Source of the DNA: Silanimonas sp044377035
GTDB lineage: Bacteria; Pseudomonadota; Gammaproteobacteria; Xanthomonadales; Xanthomonadaceae
Length of the DNA: 64,000 bases
NCBI RefSeq assembly: GCF_044377035.1
Contig: NZ_JBILJW010000007.1
Coordinates: 62,001 to 126,000, forward strand
Direction: 5' to 3'
Each line of letters begins with the position of its first letter. The stretch's first letter is position 1. Made by a program: the position numbers and the translations under genes. Positions 47,044 to 56,487 of the stretch are shown here, piece after piece. The notes beneath the pieces are model-generated. The model was given only the letters and a program-made list of their open reading frames with translations, did no database searches and was not told where the DNA came from.

Positions 47044-47164
47044 GGGCGTATTGGAACCGCGGCACCGTCGGCGGAGCGCGAAGCATCCTGCGGCCATTCG
47101 CATCCGCGAACCGTTCTCGACCAGCTTCACCGCGGCTGCGCGCGCACTGCGCGAGGCTTGCGGC

Positions 47165-47548
47165 ATGGATACGCCCTCGCCCACCACGCTGGAAGTCTTC
47201 TTCGACGGCGGCTGCCCGGCCTGCCGGCGCGAGATGGCGCACTACCGCGCACAGCCGGGGGCCGAAGCGATCGGCTTCACCGATGCCGCACAGGCGTTCA
47301 CGCGCCTCGCCGACGTCGGGCTTGATCCAATGGCCGCGATCGCGACCCTGCATGCGCGCGACGCTGACGGCACCTGGCACATCGGCGTTCCGGCCTTCCG
47401 CGAGATCTGGCTTCGCCTGCCGCGCTACGCCCCCTGGGCGCGGCGCTTCGCGTGGCTGATCGATTCGCGCGCGCTGGCCTGGGCCTACGCCGTGTTCTGC
47501 CGGCTTCGGCTGCCGCGGCGCTGCCGCGACGGCCGCTGCCCGGCCTGA
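47165..47548 (+). CDS. DCC-family (DUF393) thiol-disulfide oxidoreductase
   Basis: This 127-residue protein begins with the defining motif VFFDGGCPACRREMAHYR: Asp followed by Cys-x-x-Cys near residue 17-20, in a thioredoxin-like fold. ARDADGTWHIGVPAFREIWLRLP follows the family pattern. No signal peptide is present. It ends 1 base before the rlmI stop on the other strand. Its substrate is unknown. Confidence 0.85.
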   Translation: MDTPSPTTLEVFFDGGCPACRREMAHYRAQPGAEAIGFTDAAQAFTRLADVGLDPMAAIATLHARDADGTWHIGVPAFREIWLRLPRYAPWARRFAWLIDSRALAWAYAVFCRLRLPRRCRDGRCPA

Positions 47549-47549
47549 T

Positions 47550-48737
47550 TCAATCCAGCACGCGGCAGAACGCGGCCTTCAGGTAACGGCTTTCCTGCAC
47601 GTGGGCGAGCCACGGATGGTCGGCGCCGGCGCCGGCCACCTTGATCACCTGCACGGTGCGGTTCGCGTAGAAGGCCGCGCGGCGCAGCATGTCGAGGAAC
47701 TCCTCCTCGCTCACCAAGCCCGTGCACGAGAAGGTCGCGAACAGCGCGCCCGGCTTGCACACGCCGAGGGCCAGCTTGTTCATGTCGAGGTACTTCTTCA
47801 GCGCCGGGATCACCTGCTCGCGGTCGCGCGTCATCTTCGCCGGGTCGAGGATCACGACGTCGTAAGCCTCGCCGCGAGCGGCGGAATCGCGCAGCCACGG
47901 GAAGATGTCGGCATGGATGAAGCGCGTCTTCGTCGCGGCGGCCTGCGCGTTGAGCTTGAGGTTCTGCTTGGCGATGGCGATGACGTCCTCGTCGATGTCG
48001 ACGCCCACCACTTCCGACGCGCCGCGCGCCGCGGCGTACACGGCGAAGCCGCCGGTGTTGCAGCACAGGTCGAGCACGCTGCGGCCTTCGACCTGGCGCG
48101 ACAGCCACTCGCGGTTGTCGCGCTGGTCGGCGAAGAAGCCGGTCTTGTGCGCGCTGCCGGGCGCCGCGCGGAACTGGATGCCGTGCTCGGTGATGACGAC
48201 CGGCTTCGGCGCCTCGCGCTGGTGCAGGTCGAAGCTCTCCTGCTTCTGCACGTGCTCGTCGGCGAACCACCAGAACCGGCAGCCCGGGAACTGCGCTTCG
48301 AGCGCGGCGAAGATCCACTCGCGATGGCGGAACGCGCCGGCCGAGAAGAACTCGACCACCAACAGGTCGCCGTAGCGGTCGACCACGAGGCCGGAGATGC
48401 CGTCGCCTTCGGAATGCACCACGCGCCAAGCGTCGCTGACCGCATCGAGCTTCAGCAGGTCGCGGCGCAGCGAGACAGCGGCGGCGATCTTGGTGCGGAA
48501 CCAGGCCTCGTCGATGGCCTCATTCGGGTCGGTGGTGAGGATGCGAAGGGCGATGCGCGAATGGCCGTTGTAGAAGCCGCGGCCGCACCAGGTGCCGTCG
48601 CGGTCGTAGACCTCGACGATGCTGCCGGGCTTCGGCTTGGTCGGCGGCTTCTCCACCATCTTCTGGAAGATCCAGGGGTGGTTCGAGCGGCGCTCGATCT
48701 TGAGGCGGACGGCGGGGTTTTCGGCAGAGGCGTTCAT
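47550..48737 (-). CDS. rlmI: 23S rRNA (cytosine-C5) methyltransferase RlmI-like
   Basis: This protein of 395 residues starts MNASAENPAVRLK. The N-terminal PUA-like domain covers about 10-80 (HPWIFQKMVEKPPTKPKPGSIVEVYDRDG). A central EEHEHE-type domain follows (GISGLVVDRYGDLLVVEFFSAGAF). The SAM domain from about 190 has AHKTGFFADQRDNR, VLDLCCNTGGFAVYAAARGA and VVILDPAKM. The catalytic Cys region is FATFSCTGLVSEEEF. These match RlmI, which makes m5C1962 in 23S rRNA. The related RlmK-type function is an alternative. Confidence 0.85.
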   Translation of the reverse strand: MNASAENPAVRLKIERRSNHPWIFQKMVEKPPTKPKPGSIVEVYDRDGTWCGRGFYNGHSRIALRILTTDPNEAIDEAWFRTKIAAAVSLRRDLLKLDAVSDAWRVVHSEGDGISGLVVDRYGDLLVVEFFSAGAFRHREWIFAALEAQFPGCRFWWFADEHVQKQESFDLHQREAPKPVVITEHGIQFRAAPGSAHKTGFFADQRDNREWLSRQVEGRSVLDLCCNTGGFAVYAAARGASEVVGVDIDEDVIAIAKQNLKLNAQAAATKTRFIHADIFPWLRDSAARGEAYDVVILDPAKMTRDREQVIPALKKYLDMNKLALGVCKPGALFATFSCTGLVSEEEFLDMLRRAAFYANRTVQVIKVAGAGADHPWLAHVQESRYLKAAFCRVLD

Positions 48738-48792
48738 CACGCCATTGTACGCGCCGCCCGCGGAGCCCCGGCTCGACGGCCCCCCAGGCCGC

Positions 48793-49947
48793 TCAGTCGG
48801 CCGCGACGACGCGGTTTCGGCCGCCGCGCTTGGCCGCGTACATCGCATCGTCCGCACGCCGCAGCAGGTCACGCACGTCGGTGTCGCCGGGCGTGCGCGA
48901 AGCCACGCCGACCGAAATGGTCAGCGGCCAGTCGCCGTGGTCGGCGAAGGACATGGGCATCGCCGCGACCATGGCCCGCAGGCGCTCGGCGAGCACGGCC
49001 GCTTCCGGCGCGGTGGTGCCCGGCAGCAGCATCACGAACTCCTCGCCGCCGAGACGACCGACGAGGTCGGTGGCCCGCGCCTGCACGCGCAGGTGGCTGC
49101 CGAGCCAGACGAGGGCTTCGTCACCAGCATCGTGGCCGAAGCGGTCGTTGACGCGTTTGAAGTGGTCGACGTCGATCATGAGCGCGCACAGAAGCGCTTC
49201 CGGGTCGTCGATCCACGGGCGCGCGAGGGCTTCGACCCGCCGGCGGTTGGCGAGACCAGTGAGCGGGTCGGTGTTCGCCGCTTCGGCGAGTTCGTCCTGC
49301 AGGCGCGTGGCGACCATCAGCGCGAAACCCAGCGCGGTCGCCACCGGAGCGAGGGTGGCCAGCAGGTGCAGGGCGATCTGCGTGGGGTGGACGGCAATGA
49401 TGGAATCCACCGGCGTACCGAAGACCTGGTTGACCGCACGGACGAGCAGCACCCCGAGGGTCGCGGCGAGAAAGGCGGCCACCACCCGGAACGAGGGAGG
49501 CCAAGGCCGGCGCGCATGGCGACGGATCAGGACGAGGCCGTGGACCAAGGGCCAGGCCAGCATCAGGGTCATGCCGATGATGCGGACGGAGACGTCGTGC
49601 CAGCCCCACTGGACCACGACGAGGAAGAGCACCGCCACGGCCATCAGTCCGGCATCGCGCCGCCACGGGATCGGGTGCTCGAAGTAGAGCTGGAAGGCGT
49701 GGTTGATGCGCTGCATGCCCGCCAGCAGCAGCACGTTGGCGAAGATGACGGAGACGACATCGGGCACGGTGCCGCGGAGCACGAAAGCCAACCACCCCAG
49801 CCCCTGCAGCACAAGGGCTTCGGCCCAGACGCGGAGCAGAAGGCGGTAGCGGGGCGGATACCCGCTGCGCACATAGGCCAGCAGCAGTGCCGTCATGAAG
49901 CACAGCACCGTGGACACCAGCATCAGCGTCATCAGGTCAAGGGCCAA
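48793..49947 (-). CDS. membrane diguanylate cyclase (copy 1, TTG start)
   Basis: This 384-residue protein has about six membrane segments in residues 1-205, then a C-terminal GGDEF domain. The domain has ANTDPLTGLANRRRVEA, IDVDHFKRVNDRFGHDAGDEAL and active-site GGEEF. The TTG at 49947 is the likely start because its product aligns with the first residue of the paralogous neighbour (MALDLMTL against MELDLRTI). A GGAAGGAT site lies about 9 bases upstream. No inhibitory RxxD site was seen before GGEEF. It is expected to make c-di-GMP in response to a membrane signal. Confidence 0.87.
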   Translation of the reverse strand: MALDLMTLMLVSTVLCFMTALLLAYVRSGYPPRYRLLLRVWAEALVLQGLGWLAFVLRGTVPDVVSVIFANVLLLAGMQRINHAFQLYFEHPIPWRRDAGLMAVAVLFLVVVQWGWHDVSVRIIGMTLMLAWPLVHGLVLIRRHARRPWPPSFRVVAAFLAATLGVLLVRAVNQVFGTPVDSIIAVHPTQIALHLLATLAPVATALGFALMVATRLQDELAEAANTDPLTGLANRRRVEALARPWIDDPEALLCALMIDVDHFKRVNDRFGHDAGDEALVWLGSHLRVQARATDLVGRLGGEEFVMLLPGTTAPEAAVLAERLRAMVAAMPMSFADHGDWPLTISVGVASRTPGDTDVRDLLRRADDAMYAAKRGGRNRVVAAD

Positions 49948-50048
49948 TCAGCAGATCCTTCCGCGAGCGGGCTGCGAGATTGTGGGGGTGGGCGGCGCCC
50001 GCCGCCAGCGCCGGCGTCGGGGCCCTTGCCGGAGGGTGAACGCGGCCC

Positions 50049-51197
50049 TCAGCCCGCGGCGACCACGCGGTTGCGGCCCGCGGCCTTGGCGGCGTACATC
50101 GCCTGGTCGGCGGCGTGCAGCAGCCCGGCGAGCGTGCCCGCGTCGCCGCGCTCCACCACGCCGACCGAGACGGTCACCGACAAGGGGCCATCCTCAAGAA
50201 CGACCGGCGTCTCGGCGATGTCGCGGCACAAGGCCTCGGCGCGTCGATGCGCTTCCTCGAGGCTGGTATCAGGCATCAGGAGCACGAACTCCTCGCCACC
50301 GAGCCGGGCGACCACGTCCTCGGCGCGTGTCGCATGACGCAGGCGCTCGGCCAGTGCGACGAGCACGGTATCGCCGGCCTCGTGCCCACGGGTGTCGTTG
50401 ATGTGCTTGAAGTGGTCGGCATCGATGGCGACGACGGCGACCTTCCGGCCGGGTTCGAGCAGCAGGGCGTCGCCCCTCCGCTGGAGCTCCCGCCGGTTGG
50501 CCAGCCCGGTCAGTGGGTCGGCGATGGCCAGACGATGAAGTTCGCGCTGCAGGCGCTCGTTGATCATCAGCAGGAAGCCCAGCGTCGACACCAGCGGAGC
50601 AAGGTTGGACAAGGTGAAGACGAGGCTCTGCATCACCGAGGCCTGCATCATGTGGTCGACGCCCCAAGCGCTCATCTGCACGACGGCGCGCGCCAGCAGG
50701 ATGAGCATGGCGGCCACCATCGAGACGCCGACGACGTGGTAGGCCATGGGCTGCGGACGCGGCGCGTGGATCCAGAGCACGCGGGCGGACTCGGCGAGCA
50801 CCGCGGCGACGAGCAACGCCCCCAGCACCAGGCGCGCCGTCAGGCTGGGCCAGATCCAGAAGAAAACGACGCTCACCGCCACCTGCAGCAGTGGCAGCGG
50901 CGCATCGCGCCAGCGCAGCACCGGAAGGCGAAGGAAGGCGCGGAGTGCGAAAAGCAGGCTCTGGAAGCCGAGGAACAGGGCGAGGTTGCCCAGTACCACC
51001 GAGGCCACGTCGGGGACGTGCCCACGCGCCGCGATCAACATCCAGCCGGTGGCCAGCAGGCCGATGCCGAGGGTCCAGTAGCGCAGCTCCTCCCGTGACT
51101 CCCGCGGGAAGTCGCGTATCACCGCGGCCAGGGCGATGAAGGTGAGGACGCTGAGCACCGTGGACAGCACGGCGATGGTGCGCAGATCGAGTTCCAT
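50049..51197 (-). CDS. membrane diguanylate cyclase (copy 2)
   Basis: This protein of 382 residues from the ATG at 51197 has the same layout as its neighbour downstream. About six membrane segments lie in residues 1-205 (MELDLRTIAVLSTVLSVLTF, TLGIGLLATGWMLIAARGHVPDVASVVLGNLALFLGFQ). The GGDEF domain follows with ADPLTGLANRRELQRRG, IDADHFKHINDTRGHEAGDTVL and GGEEF. The two proteins align end to end, so this is a tandem duplication. A long minus-strand extension upstream of the ATG overlaps the rhomboid gene and is rejected. Confidence 0.88.
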   Translation of the reverse strand: MELDLRTIAVLSTVLSVLTFIALAAVIRDFPRESREELRYWTLGIGLLATGWMLIAARGHVPDVASVVLGNLALFLGFQSLLFALRAFLRLPVLRWRDAPLPLLQVAVSVVFFWIWPSLTARLVLGALLVAAVLAESARVLWIHAPRPQPMAYHVVGVSMVAAMLILLARAVVQMSAWGVDHMMQASVMQSLVFTLSNLAPLVSTLGFLLMINERLQRELHRLAIADPLTGLANRRELQRRGDALLLEPGRKVAVVAIDADHFKHINDTRGHEAGDTVLVALAERLRHATRAEDVVARLGGEEFVLLMPDTSLEEAHRRAEALCRDIAETPVVLEDGPLSVTVSVGVVERGDAGTLAGLLHAADQAMYAAKAAGRNRVVAAG

Positions 51198-51284
51198 GCG
51201 GGCCTCGCCGGAGAAGCACGATGATAGGCCCGGTGGGCGTGCCGCGCCGCTTGTCCCCGATGGGACCGCCCCCATGTTCGCGGG

Positions 51285-52076
51285 ATGGACACCTTTGTCA
51301 CCGCACCCGACCTGGTCGGACAGGCTCGCGCCCAAGGCGCGCGGGTCCGCGCTCAATTGTTCGGCTGGCTGCTGTTCGTGGTGCTGCTGGGCCTCGTGCA
51401 GATCGCCACCATCGCCTGGCCCGCGCTCTCGTCGTGGGCTGTGGTGCCGCTGACCGGGCCCGGCCTCGTCGGCCTGGTGACGGCCCCGCTGCTGCATGCC
51501 GACTGGGGCCACCTGTTCTCCAACGCGCTGGGCCTCGTGGTGCTCGGCACGCTGGTGGGCACGGTGTACCCGCGCTCGGCCTGGCGCATCGTGCTGGCGG
51601 CCTGGGTGGGCGCCGGCGTGTTCACCTGGTTCATCGGCCGGCCCTCGGTGCACCTCGGCGCCTCGGGCTTGGTGCACGGCCTGTTCTTCGCGCTGTTCAC
51701 GCTGGCCCTGCTGCGCCGCGACCGCCCGGCCGTGGTGGCGGCGATGATCGCAATGATGCTGTTCGGCGGCATGCTGCTGACAGTGTTGCCACACGAGTGG
51801 CGGATCAGCTGGGAGATGCACGCGGGTGGCGCGCTGGCCGGGATCATCGCGGCCTACGTCTGGCGCCACCGCGACCCGCCACCGCCGCGCAAGCTGTATT
51901 CGTGGGAGATCGAGGAGCTGCAGGCCGAAGCGCTCTCCGAGGCGAAAGCCCTGGACGAGGCCGCCTACGAACCCGAGCGCCCGCGCGAGGTGCCGGTGCT
52001 GTGGGTGCGGCCCGAGCGGCCGGACGATCGCGGCACAGTGCTGCCGTTCCGGCGGCCCGACGACGGCCCGCGCTGA
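51285..52076 (+). CDS. rhomboid-family intramembrane serine protease
   Basis: Membrane protein of 263 residues with about six hydrophobic segments. The catalytic Ser is in HLGASGLVHGLFFALF (Gly-Ala-Ser-Gly, about residue 128). The catalytic His is in EMHAGGALAGIIAAYVW (about residue 180). HADWGHLFSNALGLVVLG carries the conserved His-Asn of TM2. The C-terminal ~65 residues are a charged cytoplasmic tail with Glu/Arg/Pro. Substrates are unknown. Confidence 0.88.
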   Translation: MDTFVTAPDLVGQARAQGARVRAQLFGWLLFVVLLGLVQIATIAWPALSSWAVVPLTGPGLVGLVTAPLLHADWGHLFSNALGLVVLGTLVGTVYPRSAWRIVLAAWVGAGVFTWFIGRPSVHLGASGLVHGLFFALFTLALLRRDRPAVVAAMIAMMLFGGMLLTVLPHEWRISWEMHAGGALAGIIAAYVWRHRDPPPPRKLYSWEIEELQAEALSEAKALDEAAYEPERPREVPVLWVRPERPDDRGTVLPFRRPDDGPR

Positions 52077-52079
52077 GGC

Positions 52080-53336
52080 TCAGTCGGTCCGCAGCGCGGC
52101 GATCGGGTCGAGCTGCGCGGCCTGTCGCGCCGGGTACACGCCAAAGCCGAGGCCGACGACCGTGCAGGCGAATACCGCGCCCAGCACCGGCAATGGGGCC
52201 CAGGCCACCTGCCAACCGGCCAGCGCGGCGATGGCGTAGGCCAGCAGCGCACCGAACACCAGACCAAGCACGGCACCGGCGGCGCAGATCGCGGCGGCCT
52301 CGCGCAGGAAGCGCGCGACGATGTCCTCCTGGCGCGCGCCCAGCGCACGCAGCAGGCCGATCTCGCGGCGCCGCTCCAGCACGTTGGCCAGCATGATGTT
52401 CATGATGCCGATGCCGCCCACGAGCAGGGACACCGCGGCGATGGCGCCCATCACCACGCGGAAGATGCGCTGCGTCTGCTGGTGCTGGCGGAACAGTTGA
52501 GCCGGGACCACGAGGCGGAAGTCATTGGCACCGGCATGGCGCTCGCGCAGCAGGGCCGAGAGCGTGCGCGCTCCGGCCTCGATGCCTTCCGGCGATTCGA
52601 GGCGCACCAGCAGGCGATCGAGCTCGTCCTGCAGCGGTGGGCTGGCGAATCGCGTCAGCGCGGTGGAGAGCGGCACATAGACGCGGTTGGTCTCAAGCCC
52701 CAGCTGCACGCCTTCGAAGGCCTCGGCGGACAGGTCGCGATCGACCAGCACGCCCACCACCTCGAGCCACACGTGGTTCACCTTCACCAGCTGGCCGACG
52801 GCCTCGCCTTCCGGGAACAGGGTGCGTGCCGCCTGGTGGCCGAGCACCGCCACCGGCGCGATGCGGCGTTCGTCCGAGTCTTCCAGCGCCCGGCCCGTGG
52901 CCACCTCGAGCGAGGAGAGGGCGAAGAACGAGGGCGTCACGCCGACGGCCTGCGCGTCGGAGGCCGCATGGTCGCTGGCCACCGCATCGGTGCGCAGCCG
53001 CTTCTCGGCCGCACTCGACTGCGCCCCCGGCACCACGGCGAGCGCTGCGGCCGCGTCGGCGCGGGTGAGGCCGAGGCTGCGTTCGCGCAGTTCGCGCAGC
53101 GCGGTTTCATCGGTCGGTGCACTGGCTTCGACGACGAGGTTGTTGAGCCCGAGGCCTTCCACGAGCCGAAGCGCCTCGCGACGGCTGCCCTCGCCCACGG
53201 CCTGCATCGCCACGATGGCGCCGACGCCGAACACGAGGCCCAGCAGGGTGAGGCCACTGCGCAGCTTGCGCCGCGAGAGCTCGTCAAAGGCTTCGCGCCA
53301 GCCGAGGCGGTCGAACAGCATCTCGCGACGGATCAC
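52080..53336 (-). CDS. ABC transporter permease, MacB/FtsX type
   Basis: This 418-residue inner-membrane protein has one membrane segment near the N-terminus (GLTLLGLVFGVGAIVAMQAVGEGSRREAL) and a large periplasmic MacB_PCD domain (about 45-270). Three membrane segments sit at the C-terminus (IAAVSLLVGGIGIMNIMLANVLERRREIGLLRALGARQEDIVARFL). This is the MacB/LolC-type layout. The GTG start overlaps the stop of the adaptor gene (GTGA). It pairs with the separate ATPase at 56471-57148. Such pumps export peptides, lipopeptides or antibiotics through an adaptor and an outer-membrane channel; no channel gene is present here. Confidence 0.87.
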   Translation of the reverse strand: MIRREMLFDRLGWREAFDELSRRKLRSGLTLLGLVFGVGAIVAMQAVGEGSRREALRLVEGLGLNNLVVEASAPTDETALRELRERSLGLTRADAAAALAVVPGAQSSAAEKRLRTDAVASDHAASDAQAVGVTPSFFALSSLEVATGRALEDSDERRIAPVAVLGHQAARTLFPEGEAVGQLVKVNHVWLEVVGVLVDRDLSAEAFEGVQLGLETNRVYVPLSTALTRFASPPLQDELDRLLVRLESPEGIEAGARTLSALLRERHAGANDFRLVVPAQLFRQHQQTQRIFRVVMGAIAAVSLLVGGIGIMNIMLANVLERRREIGLLRALGARQEDIVARFLREAAAICAAGAVLGLVFGALLAYAIAALAGWQVAWAPLPVLGAVFACTVVGLGFGVYPARQAAQLDPIAALRTD

Positions 53337-54553
53337 GGCGTGGCCTCCGTGGCCGGTTCGGGCTCGGCCAGCACCACGGCGTCGCCGGGCGCGAGGCCGT
53401 CGAGCACTTCCGAGCGTGCCGGTCCGCGCACGCCCAGCGTGACCGGCCGCGATTGCGCTTCACCGTCCACCCAGACGCGCACCGAGGTCTGGCCGGCGTC
53501 GCTGCGCACCGCGAGGTTCGGCACGCTCAGGGCGGCCTCGGCCGACTTCAGCCGCACGCGCGCCTGAAACGCTTGGCCCGGCACCCACGCGTGCCGGGCG
53601 CCGATGTCGGTCGGCACCGCGACCTTGAAGGCGAGGTACTTGATCGGGCTGTTGCGCGAGGTCGCGCGCGGCGCGCTCGCCAGCCAGCTGATCGGCGCTT
53701 CGAAGGCCTCTTCCGGCCGACCCGCGGGGTGCAGTTCGACCGCCTGCCCGACGGCCAGCACCTGCGCCTCGATCTGCGGCAGGCTCAATTCGACTTCGAG
53801 GCTGCGGCTGTCCGGCAGGGTGGCGAGGTCATTGCTCGCCCACATCTGCGCGCCGATCTGCGGCTTCTCGCCGCCCCAGTTGGTGGCCAGCACGAACACG
53901 CCGTCGTGCGGCGCGCGCAGCTCCAGCGCGCCGAGGTCGTCCTCGCGCGTCTTGACGCCCATCGCCACGGTGTCGCGCTGCGCGGAAAGCACCTGCAGCT
54001 CGGCCCCGCCGCGCTCGGCGCTCTGGTCCTTGCGCCAGTCGAGCACCTCGCGCTTCTCGCCGAGGTAGCGCTCGTCGGCCACGGCGTCGAGGACCACGTT
54101 GCGCGCGATGGCCGCGAAGTCGGCCTGGGCATAGCGCGAGGCGATGGCGAGCTGGCTCTGCACCTGGGCGATGTCGACGTCGAGGCGACCCACGCCGATC
54201 TCGAGCTCCGCCTGCTTGGAGGCCTGCGACAGCGCATTGCGCTCGAGGTTCAACAGGGCCTTGTCGAGTTCGAGCTGCGTCTGCTCGGCACCGAAGCGCG
54301 CGACCACGTCACCGGCTTTCACCGGGCTACCGTCGGGCACCATCCACACCAGCTGGCGCTGCGCCCAGTTCTGCCCCGGCACGACGAGCTTGGTGGCCTT
54401 CGCCGCCTTGAGCTCGCCCGAGGCCTCCACCCAGAGTTCGAGCGGCGCGGGCTGCAGCACTTCCAGCGCCGGGGTCGCCTCCGGCGCGTCGCCGCAGGCG
54501 GACAGCGCGGCAAGACCGGCAAACAACGTTGCGAGGCGGAGGGAGCGCGTCAT
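53333..54553 (-). CDS. HlyD/MacA-type membrane fusion lipoprotein
   Basis: The protein has 406 residues. The N-terminal signal LATLFAGLAALSACGDAPE has a lipobox (Leu-Ser-Ala-Cys), so it is probably a lipoprotein. A split biotinyl/lipoyl-like domain (VVPGQNWAQRQLVWMVPDGSPVKAGDVVARF, then LELRAPHDGVFVLATN) encloses a coiled-coil hairpin (about 85-190). A beta-barrel and C-terminal membrane-proximal domain follow. It overlaps both neighbours by 4 bases (ATGA, GTGA). It belongs to the adaptor set of the ABC pump. Confidence 0.82.
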   Translation of the reverse strand: MTRSLRLATLFAGLAALSACGDAPEATPALEVLQPAPLELWVEASGELKAAKATKLVVPGQNWAQRQLVWMVPDGSPVKAGDVVARFGAEQTQLELDKALLNLERNALSQASKQAELEIGVGRLDVDIAQVQSQLAIASRYAQADFAAIARNVVLDAVADERYLGEKREVLDWRKDQSAERGGAELQVLSAQRDTVAMGVKTREDDLGALELRAPHDGVFVLATNWGGEKPQIGAQMWASNDLATLPDSRSLEVELSLPQIEAQVLAVGQAVELHPAGRPEEAFEAPISWLASAPRATSRNSPIKYLAFKVAVPTDIGARHAWVPGQAFQARVRLKSAEAALSVPNLAVRSDAGQTSVRVWVDGEAQSRPVTLGVRGPARSEVLDGLAPGDAVVLAEPEPATEATP

Positions 54554-56487
54554 GGCGCGGCCTCCGTGGCTTCGAGTTCGACACCCACCGCCTGGCCGGG
54601 ACGCAAGCCCGCGGTATCGCCCTCGAGCGAGAGTTCGACATCGATCACCGGAATCGGCTGGCGGCGCGACTTGTTGCGCACGGCGCTGCCGATGCGCGTC
54701 ACGCGCGCGTCGATCTGCCGGCCGGCGCCGCCTTCGACGCGCACGCGCGCCTTGGCGCCCACCGCGAGGCGCATGAGCTCGCGCTCCGGCGCGGTGGCGC
54801 GCACGAGCAGCGTCGCCGGGTCGGGGATCTCGGCCACAGCTTGGCCGATGAACACCTGGCTGCCGACCTCGAAGCGCTCGCCGCGCCAACCGGTCCGCAG
54901 GACGAGGATGCCGTCGCGCGGCGCCTTCACCTGCAACTCGGTGACCGCGCGGCCGAGGGTCGCCACTTCGGTCTCCAGCTGGGCCAATTCGGCCTCGACC
55001 AGCACGCGTTCCGCGGCGCGCTGGGCGCGGCCGGCGGCGTAGCGCTGCTCGAACAGCGCATCGCGCTGCTCGGCGCGGGTGCGATCGATAACAAGCTTGC
55101 GGTACTCGACCGAGCGCAACAGCTCGGCCGGCTGTTCGGTCTTGCGCTCGGCCTTGATGCGCTCGGCGCGCTGCTCCTCGAGCGTGAGCGCTTCGGTGCG
55201 TTCGCGCTCCGCGAGGTCGAGCAGCAGGCGCTCGCGTTCGCTGCGCTTCTCGCGCCGCTTGCTCTCGGCCTCCTGCAGGCGGCGCTGCACTTCCGCGCCA
55301 TCGAAGGCCACCACCACGTCGCCGGCCTTCACCCGCGAACCGTCGGGCGCCATCTGCGTCACCTGGTACTGCCACTGGTTCTCGACCGCCGGCGGTGCGA
55401 TGGCATCGCTGCGGGCCGCGGCGATCTCGCCCTCAAGGCGCAGCGTGCCCGCGGTGCTCCCCGCAACGGCGGCGCGCGGCGCGGCGTTCGACGCGGTCGC
55501 AGGCGGCGGGCCACCGGCTTCGATGCGCGCGCTCATGCCGGGCTTGAGCGGCAGGCCGGCCGACGCCTCAAGTGTGACGTCGACGGTGAAGTAGCGGCCG
55601 CTGCCCCACTCGGCCTTCGGCTCCGGCGCACCGGCGATGCTGGCGATGCGCCCGGCCAGCGTGCGCCCGGGCAGCGCATCGAAGCGCACCTGCACCGGCT
55701 GGCCGGACCGCAGGCCAGGGCGATCGACCTCGAGCACCCACGCGCGCACGGCGAGCTCGCCGGCACCCACCACTTCGCCGATGGCCATGCCGGGATTCGC
55801 CGAAGCCCCGACTTCGAAACGTTGGCCATTCCACGGATGGAAGCCGAACACCGCGGTGCCGGCCCGGGTGGCGCGCTGCTCGGCGCGGGCGATCTGCCGC
55901 TCGGCGAACACGAGGTCGGCCTCGAGCTGGGCCACTTCCAGCGCGCCGTCGCGCGCGCGGCGCTGCACCCCGGCTTCGGCGCTGGCGAGCTCCTGGCGCT
56001 TCAGCACGATCTCGCGGCGGGCGCGCTCCGCTTCGCCCTGGTAGCGGTCGTAATCGATGCGCGCGAGGTAGTCGGCCGGGATCGCCGCATCCACTTCGGC
56101 CTTGGCCAGCGCGGCCTCGGCGTCGACCAGCGCGAGTGCGGCGTCGACGCGGCGCACGTCGAGCTCGGCGCGCTCCTTGTCGATGCGGGCTTTGGCCAGC
56201 GCGATCTGCGTCTTCAGCGCGTTGATCTGCGCGGTGGCCGCACCCGGATCGATGCGCACGAGGACGTCACCGGGCTTCACGGCGACGCCGTCCGGGGCGA
56301 GCTGGCGCAGCACGACGGGCGAACTGTTCGACATCGGCGCGTAGATGGTCTCGGCGTCCGAGGAGCGCACCACGCCACTGAGCATCACGCGGCGCGCGTC
56401 GTCAGCCGCGTCGGCCTGCGCATGGACGGGGGCCGTGTGCAGCAGGGCCGCCATCGCGAGGAGCAGGGACCTACTGGCGCTGGTCAT
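54550..56487 (-). CDS. double membrane-fusion (HlyD-type) adaptor protein
   Basis: This periplasmic protein of 645 residues has a signal peptide (LLLAMAALLHTAPVHA). Two consecutive adaptor modules are visible. Module 1 (about 30-315) has LRQLAPDGVAVKPGDVLVRIDPGAA, a long coiled coil and a barrel segment ending LPLKPGMSARIEAGG. A Pro/Ala linker follows. Module 2 (about 345-645) has VTQMAPDGSRVKAGDVVVAFDGAEV, a very charged coiled coil and ends LRPGQAVGVELE. Ordinary adaptors have one such module in 350-450 residues. It overlaps the ATPase gene by 17 bases and the next adaptor by 4. Confidence 0.82.
   Translation of the reverse strand: MTSASRSLLLAMAALLHTAPVHAQADAADDARRVMLSGVVRSSDAETIYAPMSNSSPVVLRQLAPDGVAVKPGDVLVRIDPGAATAQINALKTQIALAKARIDKERAELDVRRVDAALALVDAEAALAKAEVDAAIPADYLARIDYDRYQGEAERARREIVLKRQELASAEAGVQRRARDGALEVAQLEADLVFAERQIARAEQRATRAGTAVFGFHPWNGQRFEVGASANPGMAIGEVVGAGELAVRAWVLEVDRPGLRSGQPVQVRFDALPGRTLAGRIASIAGAPEPKAEWGSGRYFTVDVTLEASAGLPLKPGMSARIEAGGPPPATASNAAPRAAVAGSTAGTLRLEGEIAAARSDAIAPPAVENQWQYQVTQMAPDGSRVKAGDVVVAFDGAEVQRRLQEAESKRREKRSERERLLLDLAERERTEALTLEEQRAERIKAERKTEQPAELLRSVEYRKLVIDRTRAEQRDALFEQRYAAGRAQRAAERVLVEAELAQLETEVATLGRAVTELQVKAPRDGILVLRTGWRGERFEVGSQVFIGQAVAEIPDPATLLVRATAPERELMRLAVGAKARVRVEGGAGRQIDARVTRIGSAVRNKSRRQPIPVIDVELSLEGDTAGLRPGQAVGVELEATEAAP

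Noticed and set aside
53333..55375. Long N-terminal extension of the lipoprotein adaptor
   Set aside because: The extra ~270 residues overlap the double adaptor gene in another frame and are Arg-rich. The lipoprotein signal at 54553 marks the true start.
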